From Costus lasius (taxonomy: Eukaryota; Streptophyta; Magnoliopsida; Zingiberales; Costaceae): DNA of 64,000 nt. Shown here one piece after another: positions 21,997-34,140 of this stretch. The notes under the pieces were generated by a model that did not search any database, was not told where the DNA came from, and saw only the letters and a list, made by a program, of their open reading frames with translations. How positions within the stretch are numbered: the stretch's first letter is position 1; every line of letters begins with the position of its first letter. The stretch covers positions 105,613,565 through 105,677,564 of the forward strand of contig CM050451.1 in the NCBI GenBank assembly GCA_027563935.2, in the 5' to 3' direction. Both the position numbers and the translations under genes were made by a program.

Positions 21997-24274
21997 CTAA
22001 AATCTTTGAATTATCAATTCATTGTCAATAGTATCAAAAACATCTTTCTCAATATCAGTTACTAAACAATCATTTATCCATTGATCTCCCATTCGATTTC
22101 GTAATCTATTTTTAATAATTTTCATTGCAGAAAAAGATCTCTCTACTGTAGCAGTGGCAACTGGCAAAATAAGAGCTAATTTTATAAGCATATAAACTAA
22201 TGAATAAACAATATTTCTTTTTGATTCAACTAATTTTTCTACTAGAGCTGCAATTCCTTTTAATATTAAAAATTCATTACTAGTGCGCATATCAATTATG
22301 TAAGTATCAAGTTGGTTTTCAAGTGTTATTAAATCTACATCAGAAAACTTAGAGGGATAAAATTGAGCAAGACGAATTAGTTTTTTCTTATCAAAAGCTG
22401 AAAAAGAGTTATCAGGATTAAGACATGCAACACATAGAAGTAATTCAGAATTTATTTCATTAAATCGATCATTAAGCTCATGAAGTTGTCAATCTAAAAC
22501 AACATAAAATAATCCAGCACAATATTTATCTATATTAAGTACCTGTTGAATTTCACGACGTCGCCTCCCTTTTGCAATAAAGATTGCATTCATATTAGGA
22601 ATATCAATTTCATTAGTTTTGCAAAATATAGATACTTCATCTAATAATGACTCCCATCCATTATCCCTCATCATTTGTAGACGTTGTTTAGAAATTCTAA
22701 CCAACGTCATGACATTGACAATATCTTGATCTTTTCTTTGTAATGCTTGTGATAATTCATTAGTAATTAAAAACATTGTTCATTAAATGTAAGGTAAACA
22801 CAAAATCAAATGTTTGTATTGATTCTAAAAGCCCTTTTGCTTCAGCTCTTTGTTCTGAACTTAATCCATCTTCTACAATTATCTCCAGTACATCAATGAT
22901 AGAAGAATACATAATAATTATATTTATTAATGTATTATAATGAGAACTCCAACGAGTATCACTTGGTCTTTTTAAACTAGTTTCTTGATTTAAACCACAT
23001 CCACTTTTTAACTCACCTTTTGCTAATCCTTCTTTTAATTTAGCAAATACTAAATTAAATAATGAAGCAACTTGAATTTCATTTTTTGAAACAGAAACAA
23101 GTGTGAGTTGAAGTTGATGTGCAAAACAATGAATGTAGAATGCTGATGAATTATCTCTAATAAGTAAACTTTTTAAACCATTTAATGCACCTTGCATATT
23201 ACTAGCACCATCATAACCTTGACCACGTATTCTTGATAAACTTAGTTTATACTTACAAAACAAAGACTCTATTTCTATTTTTAAAGATATTGCACTTGTG
23301 TCACTAACATGTATGATAGCAAGAAATCTTTCTAAGACTCTTCCTTTTTTATCTACAAACCGTAAAGCAATTGCCATTTGTTCTTTATTAGATATATCTC
23401 TTGATTCATCTACAATAATTGCAAATAATTCATCTCCTAACTCATTAAGTATAGCATTAGTTGTTTCTTGTGCAGCAACATTTACTATATCTTTTTGAAT
23501 ATCAGGAGCAATCAATTGATTATTTTCTGGTGCATTTTGTAATACTACATTATTTATTGATTCATTATGTTCTGCTAAAAACTTAATAAGTTCAAGAAAG
23601 TTACCTTGCTTAGTGGATGTTTCAGATTCATCATGACCACGAAAAGCTAATCCTTGGTGCAAAAGAAATCTTATACAATCAATTGATGCATTTAATCGAG
23701 TACGATATATGCTTCGAGCTTGTTCAGATTGTTTAAATAAAATAGTTTCTATATGTTGACTTTGTCTCATTAAGATATTACACTTGCCTAAAGCTTGATT
23801 ATGTGCACTATTAGGCCCCCCAACATGTATCTTAAATCTTTCTTTTTTATTTCACTTTGAAAACCCCTCAAAAACAAAAGAATCTCCACCTCCTTGATAA
23901 CCCAAATCTGGTTTAAAAAGATAACAACATAAACAGAAAGCAACATCTTTTGAAATGCTATATTCTAACCAATTAGCAAATTCATTAAACCAAGAAGGAC
24001 AAAATCTTCTAAATACATTTCCAATTTTCTTTTGAGGAAAATTATGTTGTCTAGGTTGGCATGGTCCCCTTTGTAAATATGCTCTTCTTATTTTATCTCT
24101 ATCATTAGTATTATATTCAGAAATTTTAACTCTTAATCCTGGATCAGCAGGAAGATCTTCTATGTTAAACTCACTACATAATTGTTTAGATGATTCTTCT
24201 TTGTCTTTACTTATTTTTTTCTCAACGGATATCGAATTTTCTACAATAGACTTTCTTTTAAGAAATTTATCCAT
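21997..24274 (-). pseudogene. hAT transposase, zinc-finger MYM1-like (TTF/DUF4371/hATC), inactivated
   Basis: The intronless frame starts at 24274 (MDKFLKRKS). An N-terminal TTF-type zinc-finger region holds FANWLEYS and the Cys-rich FCLCCYLF. A DUF4371/RNase-H-like core follows with ELFAIIVDESRDIS, RGQGYDGASNMQG and YIHCFAHQLQL. The C terminus has the hAT dimerisation block LPVATATVERSFSAMK. Three lesions break it: TGA at 23852-23854 (GFSK-stop-NKKERF, where W is expected), a one-base shift in a T-run near 22770, and TGA at 22489-22491 (VVLD-stop-QLHELN, again W expected). The remaining frame is otherwise well kept, so inactivation seems fairly recent. Confidence 0.85.
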
Positions 24275-24978
24275 ATTCTATTAAACTGAGTTATTCCACT
24301 ATCTAAATTATATAAAATATAGGAATACAATTGCCGAATATATAGATTAATAAAAAATGAAATGCTGCATGTATAGAGAAACTGAGAAAGCAATTGTTGA
24401 ATATATAGATTAATAGCAACTTAAACAAAATTAGATGCGTTAGACTTAGATTAGATAAAAAGATAATGATACGGGTACCAGGCACCAGCAATGTGTCTAA
24501 CTCAATCTTGCGTGTGGCCTGTGGGGCGAGTTGCGTAACTTGCAGCCTGCAGGAGCTTGGCCGCTTGGGAGGTGGAAGCTCTCGATGCAGCCGGCGAGAT
24601 GCAACCGACGAGCAGAAATTTGAGGGCTGAGGCCTGAGGCTATGGAATTTCGTTGCAGAAATTTGAGGGCTGAGGCCCCGACGAGATGCAACCGATGAGC
24701 AGAAATTTGAGGGCTGAGGCCTGAGGCTATGGAATTTCGTTGCAGAAATTTGAGGGCTGAGGCTATGGAATTTCATCGTCGAAGAGGGCAGCGATTTTTT
24801 GTCATCGAAGAGGGCAATTGAGGATGCAGATTTGTTTCTTAGATTAGGGGAAATGAAGAGCGAACCGATTTTGAGAGTGTCGTGTGCGAAGGTAAGATGC
24901 AAAGATTTGATTTGACAACTGCAGATTTGTTTCAACGTTAAAATTTTTAATCTTTATCTTATATTACATGTCTTACAT

Positions 24979-25170
24979 CAGATTTTACTAATTTAATTTA
25001 TTCACTCACCTGTCACATCAATTTATGCGGCAGATTAAATTTTATTCAAGTTCAATCGAGGGAGGGGCAATTAGATCAGATTTTATTAACTTAATTTATT
25101 CACTCACCTGTCACATCAATTTATACGGCAGATTAAATTTTACTCAAATTCAATCGAGAGAGGGGCAATT
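24979..25170. repeat. Tandem duplication of about 97 bp in the hAT subterminal region
   Basis: Two copies of a block beginning 'cagattttacta/cagattttatta' and containing 'ctcacctgtcacatcaattt' and 'gaggggcaatta' lie head to tail (about 24979-25073 and 25077-25170). Subterminal repeats are common transposase binding regions in hAT elements; that role here is inference. Confidence 0.7.
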
Positions 25171-26423
25171 AGGGGGCAATAAGAGAATATATATTAGTTC
25201 AGTGGGGGCAAACTGTAATCTAACTATATAATATTTTAATCATATATATATATATATATATATAAAGAGATTGACAAAGTCAGTGGGGGCAATTGCCCCC
25301 ACTGAGCCCTATGTGGCTCCGCCCCTGAGTCTACATTTCCTCACTTAGTAGGACTGAACCTAGACAACAAGCTAGAACCGACCTAGGGCATGAATTCCAC
25401 AATAGACATCTACACCCTATAGTTATTACTCCTAGTGAAACGAGGGTAGAAGAACCCTATATGACTTGTGAAGAAGATGAAGTTATAAAATCCCTTAGGA
25501 TGAGCCCTCTCTTATTTAATGGTAGCACTGATACCCAAGGATACCTAGTTGGCAATCTCTAGTGGAACAATACTTCAAATGTCATGCCATACCCGATAGA
25601 AGTAAAGTCAAGTGTGCTCGATTTCTACTGAGAGGGTCAACCTAGGTGTATTGAAGTGGTCTAGAAAAGCAAATGGAGAGGAGAGATCTAGCATCTATAA
25701 CCACCTGGGATAGTATGAAGCTAAAACTTAGTGAAAAGTACATCACTCCACATTATAGGAAACACATGCATGACCAATTATCTAGGTTGACCCAAGGAAA
25801 TGATTCTGTGACCTAATATAATGCTAGGTTTGATGATTTGCTCTTTAGATGTGATATAGATGCATGGTCAACCCTTAATCGATTTGAAAGTGGGCTTAGA
25901 AATGAAATAAAAAAGACTTTAATGTTCTATCCTGTTAGGACCTTAGAGGAGGACTGCCAACAAGCACTAGAAATTGAGTACGAGCTTAAGTTAGCTAGGA
26001 ATCCAACACCACCATCCAAAACTCAAGCTAACCAATTTCATTCTCCAAATCTCAAGGAACCAAGGACCGGCCATTCTTCTAGGGATAAGGTATCAAATTC
26101 TCCAATCAAAAGACATGCTTGTTCTCAACCTAAACCAATTACCAAACACAAACAAGCCTTAACCGTGACCAAAGAAAAACCTAAAGAAAAGGTTGAAATA
26201 TATGCTAGTGAGGATGAACTTGAATCTCAAGAAATAGAGACTGACATTGAGAAAATTGATAGGACACCTCTTCAAGATCGTCCCAATCCCATTATCTCTA
26301 AGTCTAGAGTGGAGTCTAAAGTAGAAGTTCTTGTGATTGACCATGTTCAGATTCCCTAAAGTAAGTTAGTAAATCAATTCCACAAGGGCCAATAATTTTT
26401 CATCGATATCCTCTAGGACCATT

Positions 26424-27110
26424 TTGTCGCCATCACTCTTAGGCCTTGGACCTGAACACAAGAAAGCATTATCCTTAAGCTTACCTCAGCCCACTCCTAA
26501 GCTTGAAGTAATGGAAAACATTGAAAAAGTGCAAGAAGACATCACACCACTAGCTTCGTGCCCACATTTATCTTTAGAGGTTATTGTTGAGAGTCATCAC
26601 ACCATGAGCAAAGAACAATTAACACTCATAGGGATTGAGGTTTATGAAAGATTATTTGACCCACCTAGGATCTTAGTGTTATACCTTGATCAACTCTTGC
26701 ACATGCCTCCTTCTACAATAAGTCATTCCTTAGGAGATTTTCTTCCTAGACTTGAGGGCTACCCATTTATCCCAACACCGCCTTGCCACAATGAATTTAT
26801 GATTTCATATTCTCTAGGAGGATTTCATGACACTAGCCTTACTTGTTTAAAATTCTCAACCCATGCCTCAACATTGATCGACAAGAGTACTTGTATTGAT
26901 GATTTTATCATACCACTTGACCTTTTAGCTGAACCTAGCCATACTAAATCATCTCATCATAAATTTTCTGGTAAGTATTTCCCTGATAAGGACATTGACT
27001 TATTCCCACTTTCACCTAATTTGAGCTTACAACATGACATCTTTGGACCTATCTTGACATCCATCTCCCATTACCCAAAACTTGTTAGTCTTTATTGGAT
27101 GATTTTATGA
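26424..27110 (+). other. Uncharacterised open frame downstream of gag in element G
   Basis: The 228-codon frame starts MSPSLLGLGPEHKKAL, rich in Ser, Leu, Pro and His. I see no motif, signal peptide or membrane segment. It lies where pol would be in an autonomous Ty3 element but has no DSG protease, YxDD polymerase or integrase zinc motif. It may be the degenerate 3' part of the interior or an element-specific accessory frame. The upstream sequence 26360-26423 is not clearly coding. Confidence 0.4.
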
Positions 27111-27374
27111 AAATTAATTGGGGTCAAACATAACTTCTCAATTAGATACCCACCAAGGGAAAACATAGATCTACATCCAATCTCATTCAAAGTTGTGTCA
27201 TCTAGATTTACATTTGAGTATCATATTTTCAAATCATATATTGCAGTACACATAAGAAAATAATTACTTTCAAATGTCTTTATTTAATTTGTAGTGGTGA
27301 AGAAGTAAAGAAGGTTGATAATAACTTTCATACCTTGGGATGGTCACCAGAACTAAAACAAAGCTTCAGTTTTA

Positions 27375-27542
27375 ATTCTCCGGAGGAGAATTCTTCACCA
27401 CCGGGGAAAGCTGATGTAGGGAAGAAGTTCCTACCCAAATGCTCCACATGAGATGATTTCTACACATTGGGCTTGCCACTAGAGTCTCCATATACTTTCA
27501 TATTTAATTCTCTGGAGGAGAATTCTTCACCACCGGGAAAGC
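27375..27542 (+). repeat. Duplicated polypurine-tract region before G's second LTR
   Basis: The segment 'ggaggagaattcttcacc', then 'accggg(g)aaagctgatg(t/c)agg', occurs twice, near 27382 and 27514, about 130 bp apart. Each copy is followed by a TGATG start, so one may be the remnant of a former LTR boundary. Confidence 0.65.
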
Positions 27543-28897
27543 TGATGCAGGAGCATAGGCCTGATTTATCAAACTTGGGCTATTTAATCCAAGATGACCC
27601 AAGTCCAGGATAATTTTGACTTTTCCTGCATGTTGACATGTAGGATATTTTGACTCTAATTGAATTATCATTAATCATTTTGCATTGCATATAGGTAGGA
27701 TACCCTAGCTTTTATTTTCTTTTAAAGAATTTAAATTTCATAGAATTATGTAGTAGGTCGCAAAATAGCATAGGTTGCATTGCATGTGTAAACATACAAG
27801 CTGCTTCCTCTCCCTTAATCAAAAGTCAAAGTCAACCTCATAGCCCATATCAAAAGACAACATCAAGTCCATTAATCAAAGGATGTCAACCAAAGTCAAC
27901 ATCAAGCCATAAAGACAAAACAAAGCAACTCAATCATCAAAGCACAGTCAAAAGGGTCAAAGTCAACATCAAGGAGACCAAAATTTGATAACTCATTAAG
28001 CGATGTCATGAGACCCTCAAAGACACATCAGGAACCACAATTACAACTCGGCATGCAATCAGGGAGGCGCATACAAAAGAAAACCTCCAACCCCATGTTC
28101 CCCATTCAAAACTTTCATGCTTGGCTGCCCAAGATAACCAATGCATGCCAAGCTTCCACTAGCTCAAGTAAGCATCAAAGGGAGTAGTCACAACATCCAC
28201 CATTGATTCAAATTCAAGCAAGATCCAACCATTGATGAGCTAAACTTTGGAGGGTAAAAAAGACTTTGTCTTAGACTCAATGTTAGGGAGAAAGGCTATA
28301 AGTTGCTTGTATTTGGTTTCATGCATCATTCTTGCCATTTATGAAACTTTGATGAAAAATCAGTGTGTTGGTGTGTGATTACAACCGAGAGCTCAACCTT
28401 CTCTTCTTCCTCTTCCTAGCCGCATACTCTCAACTTCTCCTCTTTCTCCCTCTTGAGAGACCCTAGCTAGTTTGGCAACTTGTGGAGACACTTTGGAGTT
28501 GAAGGAGGATCACAAGTTGACGTGAAGAAAGAGTTCAAGGAGAATTCGGCCAAGTGAAGAAGACTTGAACAAAAACCTCCTTAAGGATTCTTTGTTCTAG
28601 CTTAAGGGGAGTTTGTGTAGACCCTTGTATTTTTTCCTTCCTTAGTTTTCATTATTTGTAGATTATTTAAATATCCTAATCTTAGCATCAACGCCAAGAT
28701 CCGGGAGCTTAGAGCAAAGAAAGGGTTCCCTAAAGGGGCAACTCAGTAATCTTTACCCTTACTCTTGTTTGTTTACTTGCTTGAAAGTTGCACATGCTAG
28801 TTTCTTCTTGTTTGTTTCCTAAGAGCTACTTGCCTTAGCAGAGATCTAACTTACTTAAAATCATCTAAAGAATCCCTTGACATGTAGTTCCACTTCA
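27543..28897 (+). repeat. Second LTR of element G
   Basis: It starts TGATGCAGG after the purine-rich segment and ends CTTCA just before TGGTATCAGAGC (28898-28909). It is about 1355 bp and aligns with the interrupted LTR (8391-8960, 16718-16866, 19572-20139). A 3' LTR should be followed by host DNA; this one is followed by another primer binding site. Confidence 0.75.
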
Positions 28898-28909
28898 TGG
28901 TATCAGAGC
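28898..28909 (+). other. Extra primer binding site after G's second LTR
   Basis: TGGTATCAGAGC, as at 20140. The next bases ('aaaatagataaatataac') do not match G's leader, so a different or truncated interior begins here. Confidence 0.7.
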
Positions 28910-31427
28910 AAAATAGATAAATATAACAAGGTCAGACGTTGTCTAACTTTATATTTATTTTTATTTTAAATTTCGATTCAAAGTAAAATTCTAAAACTAT
29001 TTAAATTTTATGAAACATTTAGTCGATCCATTTTTATAGCAAGAGTTTAAAAATTTTATACTAAATATTCTATGTAATGTTAGCGGTTAGAAAATCTTAG
29101 CACTTTAAGATTTACGCACTCTCAAATCTTAAAGTAGTAATAGAAGGTTCTAATATGACCCTTGTTAAAATTTCTAGACGGTGTAAACTAATGAATAGTT
29201 CACACTCAAATACAGAAGCAAATTCAATATATTCCTATTTGTACATATTACGTACACAGAAATTATTTTGCATATCGTGAAAAGAGTTTTTTTTTTAGCA
29301 TTTTCTACACTTAAAAAAATGTTACGGAACTATTTTGATAAAGCAAAATAGCAGTCAACCAAACTTTGGCGAAAGTTAACTGGATGTTAAGGTTAATATA
29401 ATGGTTTAATTTATTCAGAAGCATCAAGCCCACAGATTTTGGTTTATCAGCTTAAATACTTAAATTAACACATGTCATATAAAAATAAAAAACGATTTGG
29501 TATTAATAATCAATACTCATACTATTAATTGCCGATTTGTACTCACAACTCAAGCGATCACTTGGGATGTACAATATGATGGCATACCTACTCGTAATCC
29601 AAATAATAAGAATACTGCAAAGTGATGTGTAACGTAAAATTGCAACACACGTATGTCCTTCAATTCCAGCCTGAGGATTTGGCCTTGTCCCAGGCGTCTG
29701 GAACTTCGAGGGCGACGAACCATGATGGATGATTGCACTTAATGAATAGCGAGAAAAATTATTCTTGGGGCTAGAGTTAGTGGGGGAGACGGGAATTCAC
29801 ATGTCGTTTGGCCTTTCCTAACCAATGGATTCATGGCGGCCGCTGTTCACCATTCTCACAAGGAAACCCGTGAACTACTACTACTCTTATCTCTGCCACC
29901 TTCGTACGTAAGTATGCAGAGCTGGCTCTCCTTCCTCCAGCTCTCTCGTTGTTGCAAACTACTTGTCATTGGAGCAAAGTTTTTTTTTTTCTTTTTTAAA
30001 TTAAACCATCTTCCTCCACACTTGTTTAATAGAATGTATTTAAGATTCTTGTTATTTCTCAGAAAATATGGGTGTTTCTTAATTGAATATATGTATATCT
30101 ATCAATTTGTCAATAATGTAAGAAGCTGGAAAGTTATGATCGACTCTTGTTGAACTGAAATTATAGTAGACATTTGAATTTCAACCATCAAAGCTGCAAT
30201 CGTTTCATTGAGATGTCATGGGACTTGACTAACTTCAAAGGTGATAGAATAATTATAAAGACAAAATGTTTATTTTTTTCTAGTGAAATAAGAGATAAGG
30301 ACTTTTGGTCGTAATTTAATTTTTTTATGTTACATCTCGCATCGAATCTAAGTGCTCTATAATTTATATATTCTGGAGAGTTCTCATTGAACAGGAATGT
30401 CTGTAGGAATAGGAATATATGTAAAAGCCTGTTTTCCATTTTTATTTTGCAATTGAGAGCTTGGTGGTTGCTAAAAGAATCATTTCATTTTCGATAGGTC
30501 CAAACAGACAAACAGTCCAAGTCCAAAAGTGGAGGACACTAGTAAAATTTTTTTGGGGTCAATTTCCTTTTTCTAGCAAGGAAAAATATTAAAATATTAA
30601 AATCTTTATATTTTAGTAATAGAGTTTTTTTAAAAAAATAAAAATAAAACTATAATATTTATATTATATTTAGTAATCTTAAATTCTATGTATAAAAATT
30701 AGAACTTTATATTTTTGATTTGTTTTCTTATTTTCGATAAAAATTCTCTTTCATTAAAGTAAGCCGTCATTTCATCTCTTAGGATTCTGCACCAATCAAT
30801 ATCAGAGCACAGAGCAGCAGGAATGAAACTTGAGCTGGAATTTATAGTTTAAAAAAAAAATCTAAATTGAAAGATATTCATGACTCGAGCCACAGTGTAA
30901 GACTTGGTTTAACTTGCAGTGGATGCGATTAATCAAACTCGCTAATGGACTAAAGCATATTACATAAAAATCAGCTTGAGAAAAAATATATATTTCTTTA
31001 AAACACCACCCCGTGCAAAAATTATATAGGTAACTTTCGTTTTCGTCTTCCACTTAGGGAATTAAATTCATATCGTCCAATTAAAATAGAACAGACAAAG
31101 CAAAAAGTATTATTATTATTTTTTATTCTGATGGAATGAATACCAGCTTCGTTGTGGGAGATTTTATAGTTCCCCTCTCTCTCTATATGGAATTTACGTT
31201 GCACTGAAGATTATTGAAATCAATAAGCTACACTGTTTCATACTAAATATATTTGAAAGAACTTGTGGCCATAAATCTTCATCCACAAATGAAATAGACA
31301 ACTGATGAGTACAGATACAAATTTCTCACAAAGTAACTGGTACAAATTAAGAACAAGGCACGTACGAACGCAGAAGAACACAACACGAACAACTTAACGA
31401 CGCGCAGGTATACCGCATGCATTGCAA
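28910..31427. other. AT-rich intergenic stretch without recognised gene
   Basis: The first 400-500 bp may be leftover interior of a retroelement. Around 29,540-29,990 the sequence is less AT-rich and has short frames (for example 29833-30153), but none resembles a known protein. 30,540-30,720 is very AT-rich. The last 200 bp lie downstream of the minus-strand gene at 31428 and may hold its 3' UTR. Confidence 0.5.
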
Positions 31428-31817
31428 TTAGGCGCATATGTAACCGTAGGGCACCTTCTTGCCGCAGTAGTTGAAGATGACGGTGAGGTCAACGTTGACG
31501 TTGAGATTGATGCCCAAGACGTTGGCCTTGATGGCGGTGCAGAGGCAGAGGGCCGCATCCGCGTTAGCCAGTCCGCTAATGAGGCTGCAGCACGGCGTCT
31601 GTGGCGGCGTGCCGATCAGAACGTTGACCAAGCCGAGCACATCGGCGCAGGCTCCGAACTTGAGCGTATCCACGGGGCACGAGGGCGGGCCCGGCTTGGG
31701 CGTCGGCTTGGGACTAGGCTTCACCGGAGTCGGGCAGAAGCCACCGGCAGAGGCTAAGGCGAAGAAGAGGAGGTTGAGGCAGAGGAAGAGAAGGGGGAAT
31801 GTGGAGGAAGAAGCCAT
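31428..31817 (-). CDS. Hybrid proline-rich protein / LTP-like (14 kDa DC2.15 type)
   Basis: Single-exon gene of 129 residues. I chose the ATG at 31817 (MASSSTF) because a signal peptide follows at once; an in-frame ATG 15 codons upstream would put extra residues before it. Residues 1 to about 25 form a hydrophobic signal peptide ending ALASAGG. A short Pro-rich linker (PTPVKPSPKPTPKPGPP) follows. The C-terminal eight-cysteine domain has the pattern C-C-CC-CLC-C-C (SCPVDTLKFGACADV, QTPCCSLI, ALCLCTAI, NYCGK, YICA), the Hydrophob_seed/LTP-related fold. Such proteins are secreted to the cell wall and are linked to growth and stress; the substrate is unknown. All eight cysteines are present and the frame is intact. 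The neighbouring DNA is repeat-rich and unrelated. Confidence 0.93.
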   Translation of the reverse strand: MASSSTFPLLFLCLNLLFFALASAGGFCPTPVKPSPKPTPKPGPPSCPVDTLKFGACADVLGLVNVLIGTPPQTPCCSLISGLANADAALCLCTAIKANVLGINLNVNVDLTVIFNYCGKKVPYGYICA

Positions 31818-31893
31818 GTGTGTGGAGCAGCAAGAAGTGGGAATGATGGAGGATCTTAACAAGGCTTGAGAATGGGGGAATGGAGAATTAGGG

Positions 31894-31902
31894 TTTTATA
31901 TA
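31894..31902 (-). promoter_or_regulatory. TATA box of the HyPRP gene
   Basis: On the minus strand this reads TATATAAAA, about 75-85 bp upstream of the chosen ATG, which is a normal plant spacing. The next upstream few hundred bases (to about 32,150) contain a CT-rich segment and 'tgcatgca' words. Confidence 0.7.
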
Positions 31903-33530
31903 GAGAGAGGGAGTGGGATTTGCAGTAGACACACAGTAGGCACGCATGTGAGCAGGTGGGGGCCGACGTGCAGCTGGCAGATGCATGCAAGTGGGGATAG
32001 GGTTTGGGTGTTGCGCTTTGGCGGATTTCGGCGTTTGTGGTTGGCATCCTCCTCCCCTTTCATCTTCTGCAACCCATTCACCACTATCTGCTCTCTTCTT
32101 TCTTCTCTCTTGCTACTTGACGTCGGCGAGGTTAATTTGTGATGCATCAATCACTTGAGTAGGGGTTTAAGCTTATTTAAACAAAATTGTGCTAAGTTAA
32201 TATATTCAATAATTATCTAAATCAACCCAAGTTGCAAATTTGTTAATATTTTCAATTTTTGCTCTTGTTAATGATGCTAAAGTAGTTGCATGTTCTATTA
32301 AAACATCCTATGATTGGACAGAGCATAAAGTAGCAAATAATGGATTCAATTTATTCCAAGTGATGAATGCAACTTATAACATATAATTAATCATTTGATT
32401 CCTTATAACATGGAGAAATGTGCATGTGGTAAATGATCAAAATTTGAAAATATGAGTCTCATGAAAAACTTCACAAAAAATGGTCATAAAATATAATATA
32501 TACGACTCAATTATGCAGCTTAGTAACAAGTTAAATGGTAATAACAATTTTTTTTTTTAAAAAAAAGTCTAATTTTGTATATCTAAAAATTGGGATCTAG
32601 TATTGCAAATACAAGAAAGATGTCACGCTATATGGTAATAACAAATACACGGTAACAAAGGTTAGGTTAACATAAAATGTCTCTTCACAAGTGAGGGCGC
32701 ATAGCAACCAATACGCTAACTAAACAACCAAATTTTAATTATATATGAGATGAGATAATTAAAATAAAGTGTATAACCATGGTAATAGTCATGTGGGTCA
32801 ACTCAAGTACATAATATCATATCATATCATAGGGCAGGCGTGAGATGATCCACAAAATGTCTAGATTCGCAATTAGTCAACTCACTGAAAGGATAAGCAC
32901 ATCACAAACTTACAAGGGTTTCAAAGAATAATAATTTCTTACAAACATAAACAAATTAATAATGTTTTTAAACACGTATAAAAACATAAACAAATTAAGA
33001 GGTACGAGCCGGTCCAAATCAAACCAAATTTGATTGAATGATCTGATGCGTGATATCAAATCTTAACCACCAAATTTTTACCCAGCTTGAACGATCCATG
33101 AATATTATTAGAAATATAAAATCTTAAGCACCTTATATATGTCATTGCTCAAGGATGTCTTAAATCGAATTTTACTATGTAATTCAAAAATATGACGTGC
33201 AAAATCTTGTGTTAGACTAACAAGTTTAAGAGGAAGCAAAACAGGAATTAAATTAATGCGCTTTATAACTTAGCACCAAAGTGTGATACCTACCAAAAAT
33301 CTAAGGAATAATATTATTAGAAATAACATATCTTTTATTCCAGATAACCTAAATAAAATAAAGGGTATGACATTTTATTCATCATTTTCATTTTTCAGCA
33401 CGAGCATTAAGTGTGAGACAGCATAAACATGAGGGACAATAATAGAAAATCAATTATAAATAAAAGAAATACATTATCATACTAAAAGATGGTATGTGGA
33501 GCGAAATGCAAAATTGTTTTTGTTGAACCT
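31903..33530. other. Upstream and intergenic region of the HyPRP gene
   Basis: The first 250 bp are probable promoter. The rest is AT-rich with no convincing frame. Words such as 'cataaacaaatta' repeat locally (32,945-32,995) and an 'atatcat' run lies near 32,815. I see no gene. Confidence 0.5.
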
Positions 33531-34140
33531 CTGATGTATTTCATTACCTTATTCCCACAATGCAATCAATACAAGCAAGTCTGGGCCTGGCGATCCAGTT
33601 CAGACACCCGAGCAAAGCTGCCGGCCCAGAAGCCAGCCCAAGTCCAAGCACGAGAGTGGCCCAGCAGCTAGCCAACCTGAGGCAGCCCAAGATTAGGACC
33701 GCAGCATCACTGGACCAGCCCAAGCCCAGCGCCCGGCCAGTCCAGCTTCCCCTACTTCCTCCCGCTATCGGATCATTGCGCAACGACCGCGCCTCATCCA
33801 CGCCGCCGATCAACCCCAAACTCCATCCACAGCTTCTCCTGTTTCAGGCGACCAGATGGCTAGAAGGATCAACGGAAAGATGGATCGGCGGAATAGATAA
33901 CTTCTCTGGCCACCCTGTCTTGCCCTAGTATCTTCTGCTCTGCTTTGCCCTGCCGATCCAGCCCGTTTCCTGCTCGCCAGCGACATCCAGCAGGCCCACT
34001 CGGAGGCCAAACAGCTCAGGCCCAAGCGATGTGAGTCCAGCTCGCGATCGGCCAGTCGTCCTCTTACGGCCGGGCGCCTGCCGTCGTCCAGCCTATGAAC
34101 GCAGCAAGCCCAGCACCGCGGCCCAAGCGATGCCCGTCGG
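33531..34140. other. GC-rich, probably transposon-derived segment
   Basis: There is an abrupt rise in GC with 'ggccca/cagccca' words on both strands, similar in texture to the GC-rich LTRs elsewhere in the window. Overlapping frames on both strands (for example 33560-33928) show no motif. I did not find matching ends or a target duplication. Confidence 0.4.

Larger units (their letters stand above)
21787..25327 (-). mobile_element. hAT-superfamily DNA transposon (3.5 kb), transposase decayed
   Basis: Left end CAGAGGCGGATCCAGGACC. The right end, read on the minus strand, is CAGGGGCGGAGCCACATAGG; these form imperfect terminal inverted repeats. The 8-bp target duplication AGTCTACA is at 21779-21786 and 25328-25335, the length expected for hAT. 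The transposase lies on the minus strand, 21997-24274. Between it and the right end there is a tandem-like segment ('atttgagggctgagg', 24600-24770), a duplicated block (24979-25170) and an AT dinucleotide run (about 25243-25264). Confidence 0.9.
21582..26359 (+). pseudogene. gag of element G, split by a hAT insertion
   Basis: An ATG at 21582 opens a frame beginning MGCTRSNPGL that runs into the hAT insertion at 21787. After the hAT element and one copy of its 8-bp duplication, the frame continues in register (…HIVY then ISSLSRTEPR). It then breaks near 25553 by a one-base shift and again by stops. The core gag region (about 25500-26000) has LVEQYFKCHAIPDRSKVK, RDLASITTWDSMKLKLSEKY and YNARFDDLLFRCDIDAW, the usual Ty3 gag pattern. 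The C-terminal part (25838-26359) is polar and Lys-rich. No zinc knuckle, protease or polymerase follows. Confidence 0.65.

Noticed and set aside
31422..31869. Plus-strand frames over the HyPRP gene
   Set aside because: Antisense shadows of the minus-strand gene, which has a signal peptide and all eight cysteines.
33544..33928. Opposed open frames of about 91 and 122 codons
   Set aside because: Both strands are open because of composition; no motif and no splice or promoter support.
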